NCBI GenBank assembly: GCA_002293615.1
Contig: DBDN01000052.1
Span: forward strand, 2,745-8,648
DNA length: 5,904 nucleotides
Origin: Betaproteobacteria bacterium UBA931
GTDB taxonomy: Bacteria > Pseudomonadota > Gammaproteobacteria > Burkholderiales > Casimicrobiaceae
Direction: 5' to 3'
A program made the translations under genes and the position numbers. Position 1 is the stretch's first letter, and the number at the start of each line of letters is the position of its first letter. The notes under the pieces were generated by a model. The model was not told the DNA's origin. It saw only the letters and a program-made list of their open reading frames with translations, and did no database searches. Below, one piece after another: positions 1 to 5,904 of the stretch.

Positions 1-320
1 TAAGCCTGCCCAATCCAGATCAAATCGCCGGCATTAAGCCCGGCAAGACGCGGGGTCAATTTACCGCCGACGACTCGGGTTATCAGAAATTCATGCGGCG
101 CCGAACCCGGCGCGTTGAGAAAGGAATATGGCCGTGCCGTCATTGCTTCTTTTCCCTGGTCTTCGGGTAAAGCGGGTAACGCAATCGAGGCAAATTGCCC
201 GGCGGAAAAACGAATTATCGGTGCATCGATTTTCAGCGTGAATAGGCTGTCCGTCCACTGTCGGCGCTCGACAACCCGCGCTTCGTGCCAATGCGACGGT
301 GTGATCATCGTCTCCGCCAT
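1..320 (-). CDS. fpr: Ferredoxin/flavodoxin-NADP+ reductase, N-terminal part (cut by window edge)
   Basis: This is the first 106 residues of a cytoplasmic flavoenzyme that moves electrons between NADPH and ferredoxin or flavodoxin. The visible part is the FAD-binding beta-barrel. It carries the flavin signature RPYSF at residues 63-67 (the R-x-Y-S motif that holds the FAD), preceded by the GQF turn at 41-43. Further matches to E. coli Fpr as I recall it are WTDSLF near residue 22 and GGKLTPRLAGL near 85-95. The NADP-binding half lies outside the window. The start is uncertain: ATG at 318-320 lies 3 bases after the tldD stop, but Met5 (306-308) has a GGAG just upstream and fits the length of E. 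coli Fpr equally well. It is probably translated from the tldD mRNA. A related FAD/NAD(P) oxidoreductase of another subfamily is the main alternative. Confidence 0.85.
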   Translation of the reverse strand, partial: MAETMITPSHWHEARVVERRQWTDSLFTLKIDAPIIRFSAGQFASIALPALPEDQGKEAMTARPYSFLNAPGSAPHEFLITRVVGGKLTPRLAGLNAGDLIWIGQA

Positions 321-323
321 GAT

Positions 324-1787
324 TTATTGGTCTGTCCCGCCAACAACCAGCTCATCAATCTTAAGCGTCGGCTGGCCGACGCCGACCGGCACGCTCTGCC
401 CGTCTTTACCGCATGTGCCAATACCGCCGTCAAGCGCGAGATCGTTACCGATCATCGAAACCCGTTTCAACACTTCCGGCCCGTGCCCGATCAGCGTCGC
501 GCCTTTGACCGGATAGGAGAGCTTGCCTTTTTCGATTTTCCACGCCTCTGCCGTCGAGAAAACAAACTGTCCGCTGGTGATGTCCACCTGACCGCCGCCG
601 AAATTTGCCGCATACAAACCGTCTTCTACCGACGCGATAATTTCCTGCGAATCGTACCCGCCGTTTTCCATCATGGTGTTGGTCATGCGCGGCATCGGCA
701 GATGCGCAAACGATTCTCGACGCGCATTGCCCGTAGAAATCGCATTCATCAAGCGCGCGTTCATTTCGTCAAAAAGATAGCCGCGCAAAATACCGTCTTC
801 AATCAGTACGGTACGTTTGGTCGGCTCGCCCTCATCGTCCATGTTGAGCGAACCCCGGCGCAACGGAATCGTACCGTCGTCAACCACGGTTATACCCGGC
901 GCCGCAACCTGTTCGCCGATTCTGCCCGAGAATGCGCTGGTGCCCTTGCGGTTAAAATCGCCCTCCAAACCGTGCCCGATGGCTTCGTGTAACAAAATAC
1001 CCGGCCACCCCGGGCCAAGCACCACCGTTGTCAATCCGGCGGGCGCCGGACGTGCATCAAGATTCAGCGTTGCCTGAGTAACCGCTTGCCGTACGTAAGC
1101 ATCAAGCACATCATCGCTAAAGTACTCGTAGCCAAAGCGCCCGCCGCCACCTGCGTGACCTTGTTCGCGCCTGCCGTTTTCTTCAACAATCACCGTCAGC
1201 GACAAGCGCGTCAAAGGACGTTGCTCCGCCGCCAGGCGACCATCGCTGCGCGCAACCATAATGGTTTCGAAACTGCCCGCCAGCGAAGCGATCACCTGGA
1301 CCACCCGCGCATCTTGCGCACGGGCGCGTTGCTCAATACGCTCCAATAACCGCACCTTTTCATCATCGGTCAAACTGTCAAGCGGATTCAACGGCCGATA
1401 AAGGTCATGCTTAAGACCGGCAAAAATGAGCCCCGCTGATCGCGATTGCCCTTGCCGCCCGATGGCGCGCACAACCTGCGCCGCCTGGCGCAACGCGGGC
1501 AATGTAATCTCGTCCGCGTAAGAAAACGCCTGCTTGTCAACATTGACCGCGCGCACGCCAACGCCGCATGCGACATTGAATTCGCCGCTTTTGACAATCC
1601 CTTCCTCAAGCGACCAACTTTCCGAACATTCGTGTTGCAAATAAAGATCCGCAAACGTTAAATCGCGCCCGTTATGAATGTCGGCGAGCGTTTCAAACAA
1701 CGCCGCCTGGGTAATATCATTGGGCGCCAGCAGTATCGCTTCCGCCGCTTTTACCGGGTTATTTCCGATAACAGTGTTTTCCGACAT
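324..1787 (-). CDS. tldD: TldD, zinc metalloprotease subunit of the TldD/TldE complex
   Basis: TldD forms a cytoplasmic heterodimeric metalloprotease with TldE (PmbA). In E. coli the pair is known for microcin B17 maturation and CcdA antitoxin turnover. This protein has 487 residues, close to the 481 of E. coli TldD. The zinc motif HEAIGH is at residues 267-272, followed by GLEGDFNRKGTSAFSGRIG. The conserved GTCGKDGQ near the C terminus supplies Cys459, which corresponds to the third zinc ligand in E. coli TldD. The N-terminal DLYLQ...ESW and GVGVRA motifs and the glycine-rich GGGGRFGYEYF loop are also typical. An in-frame ATG at 1815-1817 would overlap the upstream gene; I prefer 1785-1787 because it matches the family N terminus and has a purine-rich site just upstream. 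The partner gene tldE is not in this window, which is common because the two are often unlinked. No damage is visible. Confidence 0.97.
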   Translation of the reverse strand: MSENTVIGNNPVKAAEAILLAPNDITQAALFETLADIHNGRDLTFADLYLQHECSESWSLEEGIVKSGEFNVACGVGVRAVNVDKQAFSYADEITLPALRQAAQVVRAIGRQGQSRSAGLIFAGLKHDLYRPLNPLDSLTDDEKVRLLERIEQRARAQDARVVQVIASLAGSFETIMVARSDGRLAAEQRPLTRLSLTVIVEENGRREQGHAGGGGRFGYEYFSDDVLDAYVRQAVTQATLNLDARPAPAGLTTVVLGPGWPGILLHEAIGHGLEGDFNRKGTSAFSGRIGEQVAAPGITVVDDGTIPLRRGSLNMDDEGEPTKRTVLIEDGILRGYLFDEMNARLMNAISTGNARRESFAHLPMPRMTNTMMENGGYDSQEIIASVEDGLYAANFGGGQVDITSGQFVFSTAEAWKIEKGKLSYPVKGATLIGHGPEVLKRVSMIGNDLALDGGIGTCGKDGQSVPVGVGQPTLKIDELVVGGTDQ

Positions 1788-1790
1788 GCG

Positions 1791-1796
1791 CCTCTC
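1791..1796 (-). promoter_or_regulatory. Ribosome binding site of tldD
   Basis: On the minus strand GAGAGG ends 3 bases before the ATG at 1787, and it overlaps the TGA stop of the aldo-keto reductase (1795-1797). The spacing is short, so initiation may partly depend on ribosomes finishing the upstream gene. It favours the ATG at 1787 over the in-frame ATG at 1817. Confidence 0.5.
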
Positions 1797-2610
1797 AACC
1801 GAAATGTTCAGGATCAAAGCCGATACGGTTGGGCATATCCAGCGTTGCGATCATGGCCAGCTCTTCTTTACTTAACGAAAAATCAAAAATATCCATGTTT
1901 TCCCGAATACGCGACGGCGTTACCGATTTGGGAATCGCCACCAGCCCAAGCGCCATATGCCAGCGCAGCACGATCTGCGCCGGTGTTTTCCGATGATGCG
2001 CGGCGAGTTTTACCATAACGGCTTGGTTCATGGCCGCACCTTTGCCCAAAGGGCTCCACGACTCCGTGACAATCTGGTGCTGATGATGAAAAGCACGCAT
2101 CCGGCTTTGCTGAAACTGCGGATGCAACTCAATCTGGTTGAGCACCGGTTTCACGCCGGTTTCATCCATTAAGCGTTGCAGGTGGCTTTCCGTAAAATTG
2201 GAAACGCCTATTGAGCGAATCAATCCTTGCGCTTGCAGTTTAATCAACGCCTTCCATGCCTGAACGAATAAATTCTGCTGGGGCGCCGGCCAGTGAATCA
2301 GGTAGAGATCAACGTAATCCAACCTCAGCTTCTTCAGGCTTTCCATGAAAGCCTTTTCGGCATCATGATGCTGGTCGTTCCACAATTTGGTGGTGATAAA
2401 CATTTCCGAACGCGGGATGACCGATGCGGCCAACGCTTCACCGACACCCGACTCATTGCCATAAATAGCCGCCGTATCAATGGAGCGATAGCCTGTTGCC
2501 AATGCCTGCTCAACCACTTGCCTGGTTTGCCCGTTCGGAATTTCCCATACCCCGAAACCAAGCTGCGGCATGGCGCGCCCATCATGAAACGTAATATCCG
2601 GTATTTTCAT
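1795..2610 (-). CDS. DkgA-like NADPH-dependent aldo-keto reductase (AKR5 type)
   Basis: This 271-residue cytoplasmic (alpha/beta)8-barrel enzyme is of the 2,5-diketo-D-gluconate reductase / methylglyoxal reductase type and reduces aldehydes or ketones with NADPH. The full catalytic tetrad can be read: Asp45 and Tyr50 in GYRSIDTAAIYGNE, Lys75 in TTKLWND, and His106 in LIHWP. The family signature IGVSNF is at 134-139. The 2'-phosphate-binding stretch IPKS (226-229), continued by Arg234 and REN, points to NADPH. Length matches the 275 residues of E. coli DkgA. The start has a strong ribosome binding site, AGGAG, 5 bases upstream. The gene follows mscL after 74 bases and ends 7 bases before tldD. 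Substrates in this family are broad and cannot be read from sequence, so I give no gene symbol; detoxification of reactive carbonyls is a reasonable guess. Confidence 0.95.
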   Translation of the reverse strand: MKIPDITFHDGRAMPQLGFGVWEIPNGQTRQVVEQALATGYRSIDTAAIYGNESGVGEALAASVIPRSEMFITTKLWNDQHHDAEKAFMESLKKLRLDYVDLYLIHWPAPQQNLFVQAWKALIKLQAQGLIRSIGVSNFTESHLQRLMDETGVKPVLNQIELHPQFQQSRMRAFHHQHQIVTESWSPLGKGAAMNQAVMVKLAAHHRKTPAQIVLRWHMALGLVAIPKSVTPSRIRENMDIFDFSLSKEELAMIATLDMPNRIGFDPEHFG

Positions 2611-2615
2611 GTTTT

Positions 2616-2620
2616 CTCCT
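2616..2620 (-). promoter_or_regulatory. Ribosome binding site of the aldo-keto reductase gene
   Basis: A consensus AGGAG on the minus strand sits 5 bases before the ATG at 2610. It is among the best Shine-Dalgarno matches in the window and fixes the start of the gene. Confidence 0.85.
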
Positions 2621-2684
2621 TGCTTTTCTCTTGATCAATTCGGGTTTTCATCACAAAAAAGGCCCAATGCTCTCATAATTACAA
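2621..2684 (-). other. Intergenic gap between mscL and the aldo-keto reductase gene, no clear signal
   Basis: With the ribosome binding region this makes up the 74-base gap, the only sizeable non-coding stretch in the window. It is AT-rich and holds a TTGATCAA palindrome (2631-2638) and a T-run after GGGCC on the minus strand. I could not pair a -35 and a -10 box at normal spacing. The only hairpin I could draw, GGG-CC-TTTT with AAAACCC, has a bulge and few G-C pairs. A promoter for the downstream three genes could be here but is not demonstrated. Confidence 0.4.
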
Positions 2685-3125
2685 TCAAGAACGACCGGTT
2701 TTCAGCGAATCGCGGATTTCACGCAACAATACGACCTCTTCCGGTGTCGGCGGTTCCGCCGGCTTGTCCGCTTCGTTTTTGAGCCGGTTAATTTGCCTGA
2801 CCATCAAAAAAATAATCAATGCCAAAATAAGAAAATTAATTGCGACTGTAACAAAATTGCCGTATGCAAAAAGCGGCACGCCCGCTTTGGTCAATGCTTC
2901 ATACGTCATCGGTCCGTTATAGCCGGCGGGAACGTCGCCCAACGCGATAAACCAATTGGAAAAATCCAGGCCGCCGACAACACGGCTGATCACCGGCATG
3001 AAAATATCCTTAACCAACGAATCAACGATCTTTCCGAATGCCGCACCGATGATGACGCCAATAGCAAGATCCATGGCATTGCCTTTGGCGATAAATTCTT
3101 TAAACTCTTTAAAAAATCCGCTCAT
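2685..3125 (-). CDS. mscL: MscL, large-conductance mechanosensitive channel
   Basis: MscL is an inner-membrane homopentamer that opens under membrane tension and releases solutes during sudden osmotic downshift. The protein has 146 residues, slightly above the usual 136 or so. The amphipathic N-terminal helix MSGFFKEFKEFIAKGN leads into the pore-lining TM1 (about 15-45), which contains the hallmark DLAIGVIIGAAFGKIV with its small-residue gate. A periplasmic loop of about 40 residues follows. TM2 (about 88-110) is rich in Ile, Leu and Phe and ends in the charged RQINRLK cluster. The cytoplasmic C-terminal helix carries PTPEEVVLLREIRDSL, typical of the family helical bundle. The start is one base after the nadE stop, with a strong ribosome binding site inside nadE, so the two genes are very probably co-transcribed and translationally coupled. 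No key residue is missing. Confidence 0.97.
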   Translation of the reverse strand: MSGFFKEFKEFIAKGNAMDLAIGVIIGAAFGKIVDSLVKDIFMPVISRVVGGLDFSNWFIALGDVPAGYNGPMTYEALTKAGVPLFAYGNFVTVAINFLILALIIFLMVRQINRLKNEADKPAEPPTPEEVVLLREIRDSLKTGRS

Positions 3126-3126
3126 T

Positions 3127-4746
3127 TTATTCTCCTTGGTTTCGTTCTTCGTTTTTTATATGATCCCGCCAAAAAGACGTCAGCGGGTATCGCCAGTCAC
3201 CATCAAAAGCACGCGCGGTCACGCATGGCCCAATCACCGATTGAGATCGTTTATATTCACTGCTCCCAAGCATGTCCAACGTTTTATTGATATCTTTGAC
3301 GGTAAAACCGTACTCAAGCAAATCATCAGCGTCTTCTCCGCGCTCGGCATAAGCTTCGATAATCGCGTCCAATATTTCATAAGGCGGTAACGAATCCTGG
3401 TCGGTCTGATCTGGCTTAAGTTCAGCGCTCGGCGCGCGCGTCAGCACCCGCTCAGGAATAACTTTACCGAGCGAATTGCGGTAATGGGCCAAACGATATA
3501 CCCAACCTTTGGTCAAATCCTTGAGCGGCGCAAAGCCGCCTGCCATATCGCCGTATAACGTCGAGTATCCGACAGCGGATTCCGACTTGTTGCCCGTCGT
3601 TAACAACAGCCAATGATTCTGGTTCGACAGCGCCATCAACAACATTGCCCGTAAGCGCGCCTGGATATTCTGTGCGGTCAAGTCATTCGGCGGCACCTCA
3701 AATACCGGCAACAACGCGCGATCCATTGCTTTCATCAGCGGCTTTAACGCAATTGTTTCCAGCGAAACGCCTGTCAATTCCGCTATTTTCTCAGCATCTT
3801 TCAGGCTCATTTTTCGGGTGTATGGTGACGGCAGCCGATAGGCATGGACACGATCCGCGCCAATGGCGTCCACGGCCAGCGCCAATACTAACGCCGAATC
3901 AATACCGCCCGATAACCCAAGCACAACACCCGGAAACTTGTTTTTACGGACATAGTCGCGCAACGCCAATACCAGCGCCTGATAAACATGAAATTCCGGC
4001 GGCGCTTCACTGAAATTGCTTCTGGCTTCGGGCTTTCCCTGCCGCATACGCACCAGCGCCACCGATTCGTTCCAGGCCGGTAACACTTGAATCAACCGGC
4101 CTTGGTCATCGACCACAGGCGACGCGCCCATATAAACTTTGTCGTCCTGCCCGCCGACAGCAAGCGCTGCCAATATCGGCAACCGAATTTTCTGTGCCCG
4201 ATCAGCGTACCATTGCCATTGGGCGATTTCATCGCCCATCTGGTATGCATGGACCCCGGCAACCAACGCACACTGCGCATTTTCTTCCACTGCCATGCGC
4301 ACAGACGCCGCATGCGATACATCTTCACCGCATAAAAGCGTAAAGCAAGTGCCGCCCTCTTCAAAAACAATATTGCCTCTTCCTTTGTTGAAGTAGCGTT
4401 TCTCTTCGGCGCGCAAAATCTGTTTGCGATAAATTTGCCGTACTTTTCTTTTACGTATCAACGCCAAAGCGTTGTAGCGCCCGCCGCCGTCCCATTCCGG
4501 GAAACCGACAATCAGCGTTCCGCTGTTCACTTCTTCGGCAAGCGCTTTAAGCGTATCGGCGCAGTCGTCACAAAAAGACCGACGCAACAACAAATCCTGC
4601 GGCACATAACCGCACAACGACAATTCCGGCGATAACGTTATCCGCGCGCCGGCGCGTTGCGCGACATGCCACACTTCAAGCAAGCGCTGCGCGTTCTGCG
4701 CCAACGCACCGACAGTAAGATTCAATTGTGCGACAGCGATTTGCAT
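3127..4746 (-). CDS. nadE: Two-domain NAD+ synthetase with an apparently inactive glutaminase domain
   Basis: NadE amidates nicotinic acid adenine dinucleotide to NAD+ in the cytoplasm using ATP. It has 539 residues in two domains. The C-terminal synthetase domain (about 255-539) looks complete: ATP-binding SGGIDSAL at 279-286, ENIQ-type QNIQARLRAMLLMALSN near 359-375, TGNKSE at 385-390, GYSTLYGDMAGG at 393-404, and APSAELKPDQTDQDSLPPYE near 438-457. The N-terminal nitrilase-fold domain (about 1-245) normally makes ammonia from glutamine. Here Glu41 (SPELSLCGY) and Lys108 (YRKQIL) are present, but the usual C-E-D reads Cys139-Gly140-Glu141-Asp142, placing glycine at the nucleophile position. 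The LPxxxVFDE loop is about four residues short, and the NASP-like and YVNxVGGQDE motifs are altered. The frame is intact. The start matches the family N terminus (IAVAQLNLTVGAL), overlaps tsaD by 25 bases and has only a weak, distant AGGA upstream. Ammonia-dependent activity is my inference. Confidence 0.95.
   Translation of the reverse strand: MQIAVAQLNLTVGALAQNAQRLLEVWHVAQRAGARITLSPELSLCGYVPQDLLLRRSFCDDCADTLKALAEEVNSGTLIVGFPEWDGGGRYNALALIRKRKVRQIYRKQILRAEEKRYFNKGRGNIVFEEGGTCFTLLCGEDVSHAASVRMAVEENAQCALVAGVHAYQMGDEIAQWQWYADRAQKIRLPILAALAVGGQDDKVYMGASPVVDDQGRLIQVLPAWNESVALVRMRQGKPEARSNFSEAPPEFHVYQALVLALRDYVRKNKFPGVVLGLSGGIDSALVLALAVDAIGADRVHAYRLPSPYTRKMSLKDAEKIAELTGVSLETIALKPLMKAMDRALLPVFEVPPNDLTAQNIQARLRAMLLMALSNQNHWLLLTTGNKSESAVGYSTLYGDMAGGFAPLKDLTKGWVYRLAHYRNSLGKVIPERVLTRAPSAELKPDQTDQDSLPPYEILDAIIEAYAERGEDADDLLEYGFTVKDINKTLDMLGSSEYKRSQSVIGPCVTARAFDGDWRYPLTSFWRDHIKNEERNQGE
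3132..3137 (-). promoter_or_regulatory. Ribosome binding site of mscL, inside the end of nadE
   Basis: AAGGAG on the minus strand lies 6 bases before the mscL ATG. It is made by the nadE codons CAA-GGA-GAA (Gln-Gly-Glu), the last three before the stop. Ribosomes ending nadE therefore cover the site where mscL translation starts. Confidence 0.85.
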
Positions 4747-5789
4747 GATTGTTTTTCACTTTCCTGATCCGCGCGGCACAAATCGGTAAGCGGCCAGCGG
4801 GGACGTACGGTAAACGCATAATCGCGTTGTCCTTGTTTCGCCATGCGCAAAGCGCCCACCAGCGCGATCATCGCGCCATTATCCGTACAAAACTGCATAT
4901 CGGGAAACACCACGCGCATTCCCGTGCCTGCAACCCGTTCGTTTAACCGTTGCCGCAATGTCAAATTCGCGCCAACACCGCCGGCAATCACCAATTGCGT
5001 GTGCCCTGTTTTTTTCAACGCCCGCAACGATTTTGATACCAAGACATCAACGACGGCATTTTCAAAAGCTCCGGCGATATCGGCGCGCGCCTGATCGTCA
5101 AATTGTTTTTTCGCTTCAAGCTGTTTTATTAAAACCAATACCGCCGTTTTCAAGCCGGAAAAACTGAAGTCGAGATGCGGCGCGTCTATGAGCGGTCGCG
5201 GCAAATGGAAACGCTCTCGATTGCCAAGCTGCGCCAAGCGCGCCAACGCCGCACCACCGGGATACGATAGTCCCAATAATTGCGCGGTCTTATCAAAAGC
5301 CTCACCGGCGGCATCGTCAAGCGTATCGCCCAATAATTGGTATTCGCCGACATCGCGCACGGAGAAAAGCTGTGTATGCCCACCGGAAACCAGCAGCGCA
5401 ACAAACGGAAAGGCCAGTTTTTCCGAAAGCAACGCCGAAAGCAAATGCCCCTCAAGATGATGAACACCCAGCAATGGTTTATCAAGCGCCATCGCCAAGG
5501 CGCTGGCCATGCTGGCGCCGACCAGCAATGCGCCCGCCAGCCCCGGCCCTTGCGTATAAGCGATACCGTCAATATCCGCCAGACGGATGTCCGCCTTTTT
5601 AATCGCCTCCTCAATCAAGGGCGTTATCCGGCGCACATGATCGCGCGACGCCAATTCAGGCACTACGCCGCCATATTCGGCATGCAATGCAATCTGCGAA
5701 TGCAACGCATGCGCCAGCAAACCCCGTTCGCTGTCGTACAGCGCAATGCCTGTTTCATCACAAGAAGTTTCAATACCCAATACCCGCAT
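4722..5789 (-). CDS. tsaD: TsaD, tRNA N6-adenosine threonylcarbamoyltransferase
   Basis: TsaD works with TsaB and TsaE in the cytoplasm to transfer threonylcarbamoyl from threonylcarbamoyl-AMP to adenosine 37 of tRNAs reading ANN codons. This gives t6A, which is essential in many bacteria. Family motifs appear in order: GIETSCDETG at 5-14, VPELASRDH at 43-51, metal-binding HHLEGH at 110-115 (His111 and His115), SGGHTQL at 135-141, GEAFDKTA at 162-169, GGVGAN at 270-275, and CTDNGAM at 301-307 with Asp303 as the third metal ligand. The body usually ends shortly after RPRWPL (329-334); here about 20 more residues, hydrophilic and with two cysteines, run over the nadE start. The total of 355 residues exceeds the usual 337-345. 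The start shares one base with the stop of the gene upstream (TAATG), and there is no strong ribosome binding site, which suggests translational coupling. Neither tsaB nor tsaE is in the window. Confidence 0.97.
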   Translation of the reverse strand: MRVLGIETSCDETGIALYDSERGLLAHALHSQIALHAEYGGVVPELASRDHVRRITPLIEEAIKKADIRLADIDGIAYTQGPGLAGALLVGASMASALAMALDKPLLGVHHLEGHLLSALLSEKLAFPFVALLVSGGHTQLFSVRDVGEYQLLGDTLDDAAGEAFDKTAQLLGLSYPGGAALARLAQLGNRERFHLPRPLIDAPHLDFSFSGLKTAVLVLIKQLEAKKQFDDQARADIAGAFENAVVDVLVSKSLRALKKTGHTQLVIAGGVGANLTLRQRLNERVAGTGMRVVFPDMQFCTDNGAMIALVGALRMAKQGQRDYAFTVRPRWPLTDLCRADQESEKQSCKSLSHN

Positions 5790-5904
5790 TATTTGAACCG
5801 ATCCGCATGTGCCGCAATGTAATCGAGAACTTTTTCTTCGATCATCTCAGGAAATTCATAAAACGCTTCATCGAGCTGCTGCCAAAGATTGGCGCCGCCT
5901 TGCG
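5789..5904 (-). CDS. C-terminal end of an unrecognised gene (cut by window edge)
   Basis: An open frame runs in from the right edge for 37 codons and stops with TAA at 5789-5791; the last base of the stop is the first base of the tsaD ATG. The tail is acidic and probably helical, with WQQLDEAFYEFPEMIEEKVL in the middle and ending in DYIAAHADRFK. I do not recognise the family and assign no function. It is credited as real because the frame is open to the window edge, has normal amino-acid composition for a soluble protein, and stops exactly at the tsaD start in a TAATG arrangement typical of coupled genes. It is probably the upstream member of the tsaD-nadE-mscL operon. Confidence 0.65.
   Translation of the reverse strand, partial: QGGANLWQQLDEAFYEFPEMIEEKVLDYIAAHADRFK

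Noticed and set aside
285..992. Long open frame (235 codons) on the plus strand opposite the end of tldD.
   Set aside because: It lies wholly antisense to a clear tldD and fpr start, is rich in Arg and His as expected from reading a coding strand backwards, and shows no recognisable motif.
1788..1817. Longer TldD start adding 10 residues from an ATG at 1815-1817.
   Set aside because: It would overlap the aldo-keto reductase gene, the extra residues do not resemble the family N terminus, and a ribosome binding site sits before the ATG at 1787.
2640..2675. Possible rho-independent terminator after mscL (GGGCC followed by T-run, AAAACCC downstream).
   Set aside because: The stem is short, bulged and partly A-T, and the T-run sits inside the stem rather than after it.
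2793..3290. Plus-strand open frame of 165 codons across mscL and the end of nadE.
   Set aside because: It is antisense to two confident genes, with low-complexity polar composition and no domain features.
4092..4370. Possible pair of compensating frameshifts explaining the odd NadE glutaminase region, using the alternative minus frame here.
   Set aside because: The alternative frame gives no match to the family motifs, while the annotated frame keeps alignable residues (E-D, G-G-Q-D-D, G-A-S) on both sides of the changes.
5337..5822. Plus-strand open frame of 161 codons opposite tsaD.
   Set aside because: It is a shadow of the highly conserved tsaD and crosses the tsaD start and the neighbouring gene end; no independent coding evidence.

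Overview
The window is a compact block of housekeeping genes, all read from the minus strand. The proteins look like those of a proteobacterium, most likely beta- or gammaproteobacterial: TldD, TsaD, Fpr and MscL all resemble the Escherichia coli versions, while NadE has the two-domain architecture common in betaproteobacteria. I cannot name a genus. Base composition looks balanced and even across the window. I see no insertion sequence, tRNA, rRNA, CRISPR array or phage gene, and no sign of recent transfer.

In the direction of transcription (right to left) the order is: the last 37 codons of an unrecognised gene (5789-5904); tsaD, tRNA threonylcarbamoyladenosine (t6A) synthesis (4722-5789); nadE, the last step of NAD+ synthesis (3127-4746); mscL, large-conductance mechanosensitive channel (2685-3125); a 74-base gap; a DkgA-like NADPH aldo-keto reductase (1795-2610); tldD, zinc metalloprotease subunit (324-1787); and the first 106 codons of a ferredoxin/flavodoxin-NADP+ reductase gene, fpr (1-320), cut by the left edge. 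No non-coding stretch reaches 300 bases.

The genes are packed as one or two operons. The first gene and tsaD share one base (TAATG). tsaD and nadE overlap by 25 bases. nadE and mscL are one base apart, with the mscL ribosome binding site inside the last nadE codons. The aldo-keto reductase and tldD are 7 bases apart, and tldD and fpr are 3 apart. The only room for a separate promoter is the 74 bases between mscL and the aldo-keto reductase, and I found no convincing promoter or terminator there. Nicotinamide cofactors link nadE (makes NAD+), the aldo-keto reductase (uses NADPH) and fpr (exchanges electrons with NADPH), but this may be coincidental.

The most unusual observation is in NadE. 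Its C-terminal NAD synthetase domain looks intact, but its N-terminal glutaminase (nitrilase-fold) domain appears to have lost its active site. At the position of the catalytic cysteine in the usual C-E-D motif there is a glycine, the lysine loop is about four residues short, and the substrate-side motifs are changed. The reading frame is undamaged, so this looks like an evolved pseudo-amidotransferase domain rather than a broken gene.
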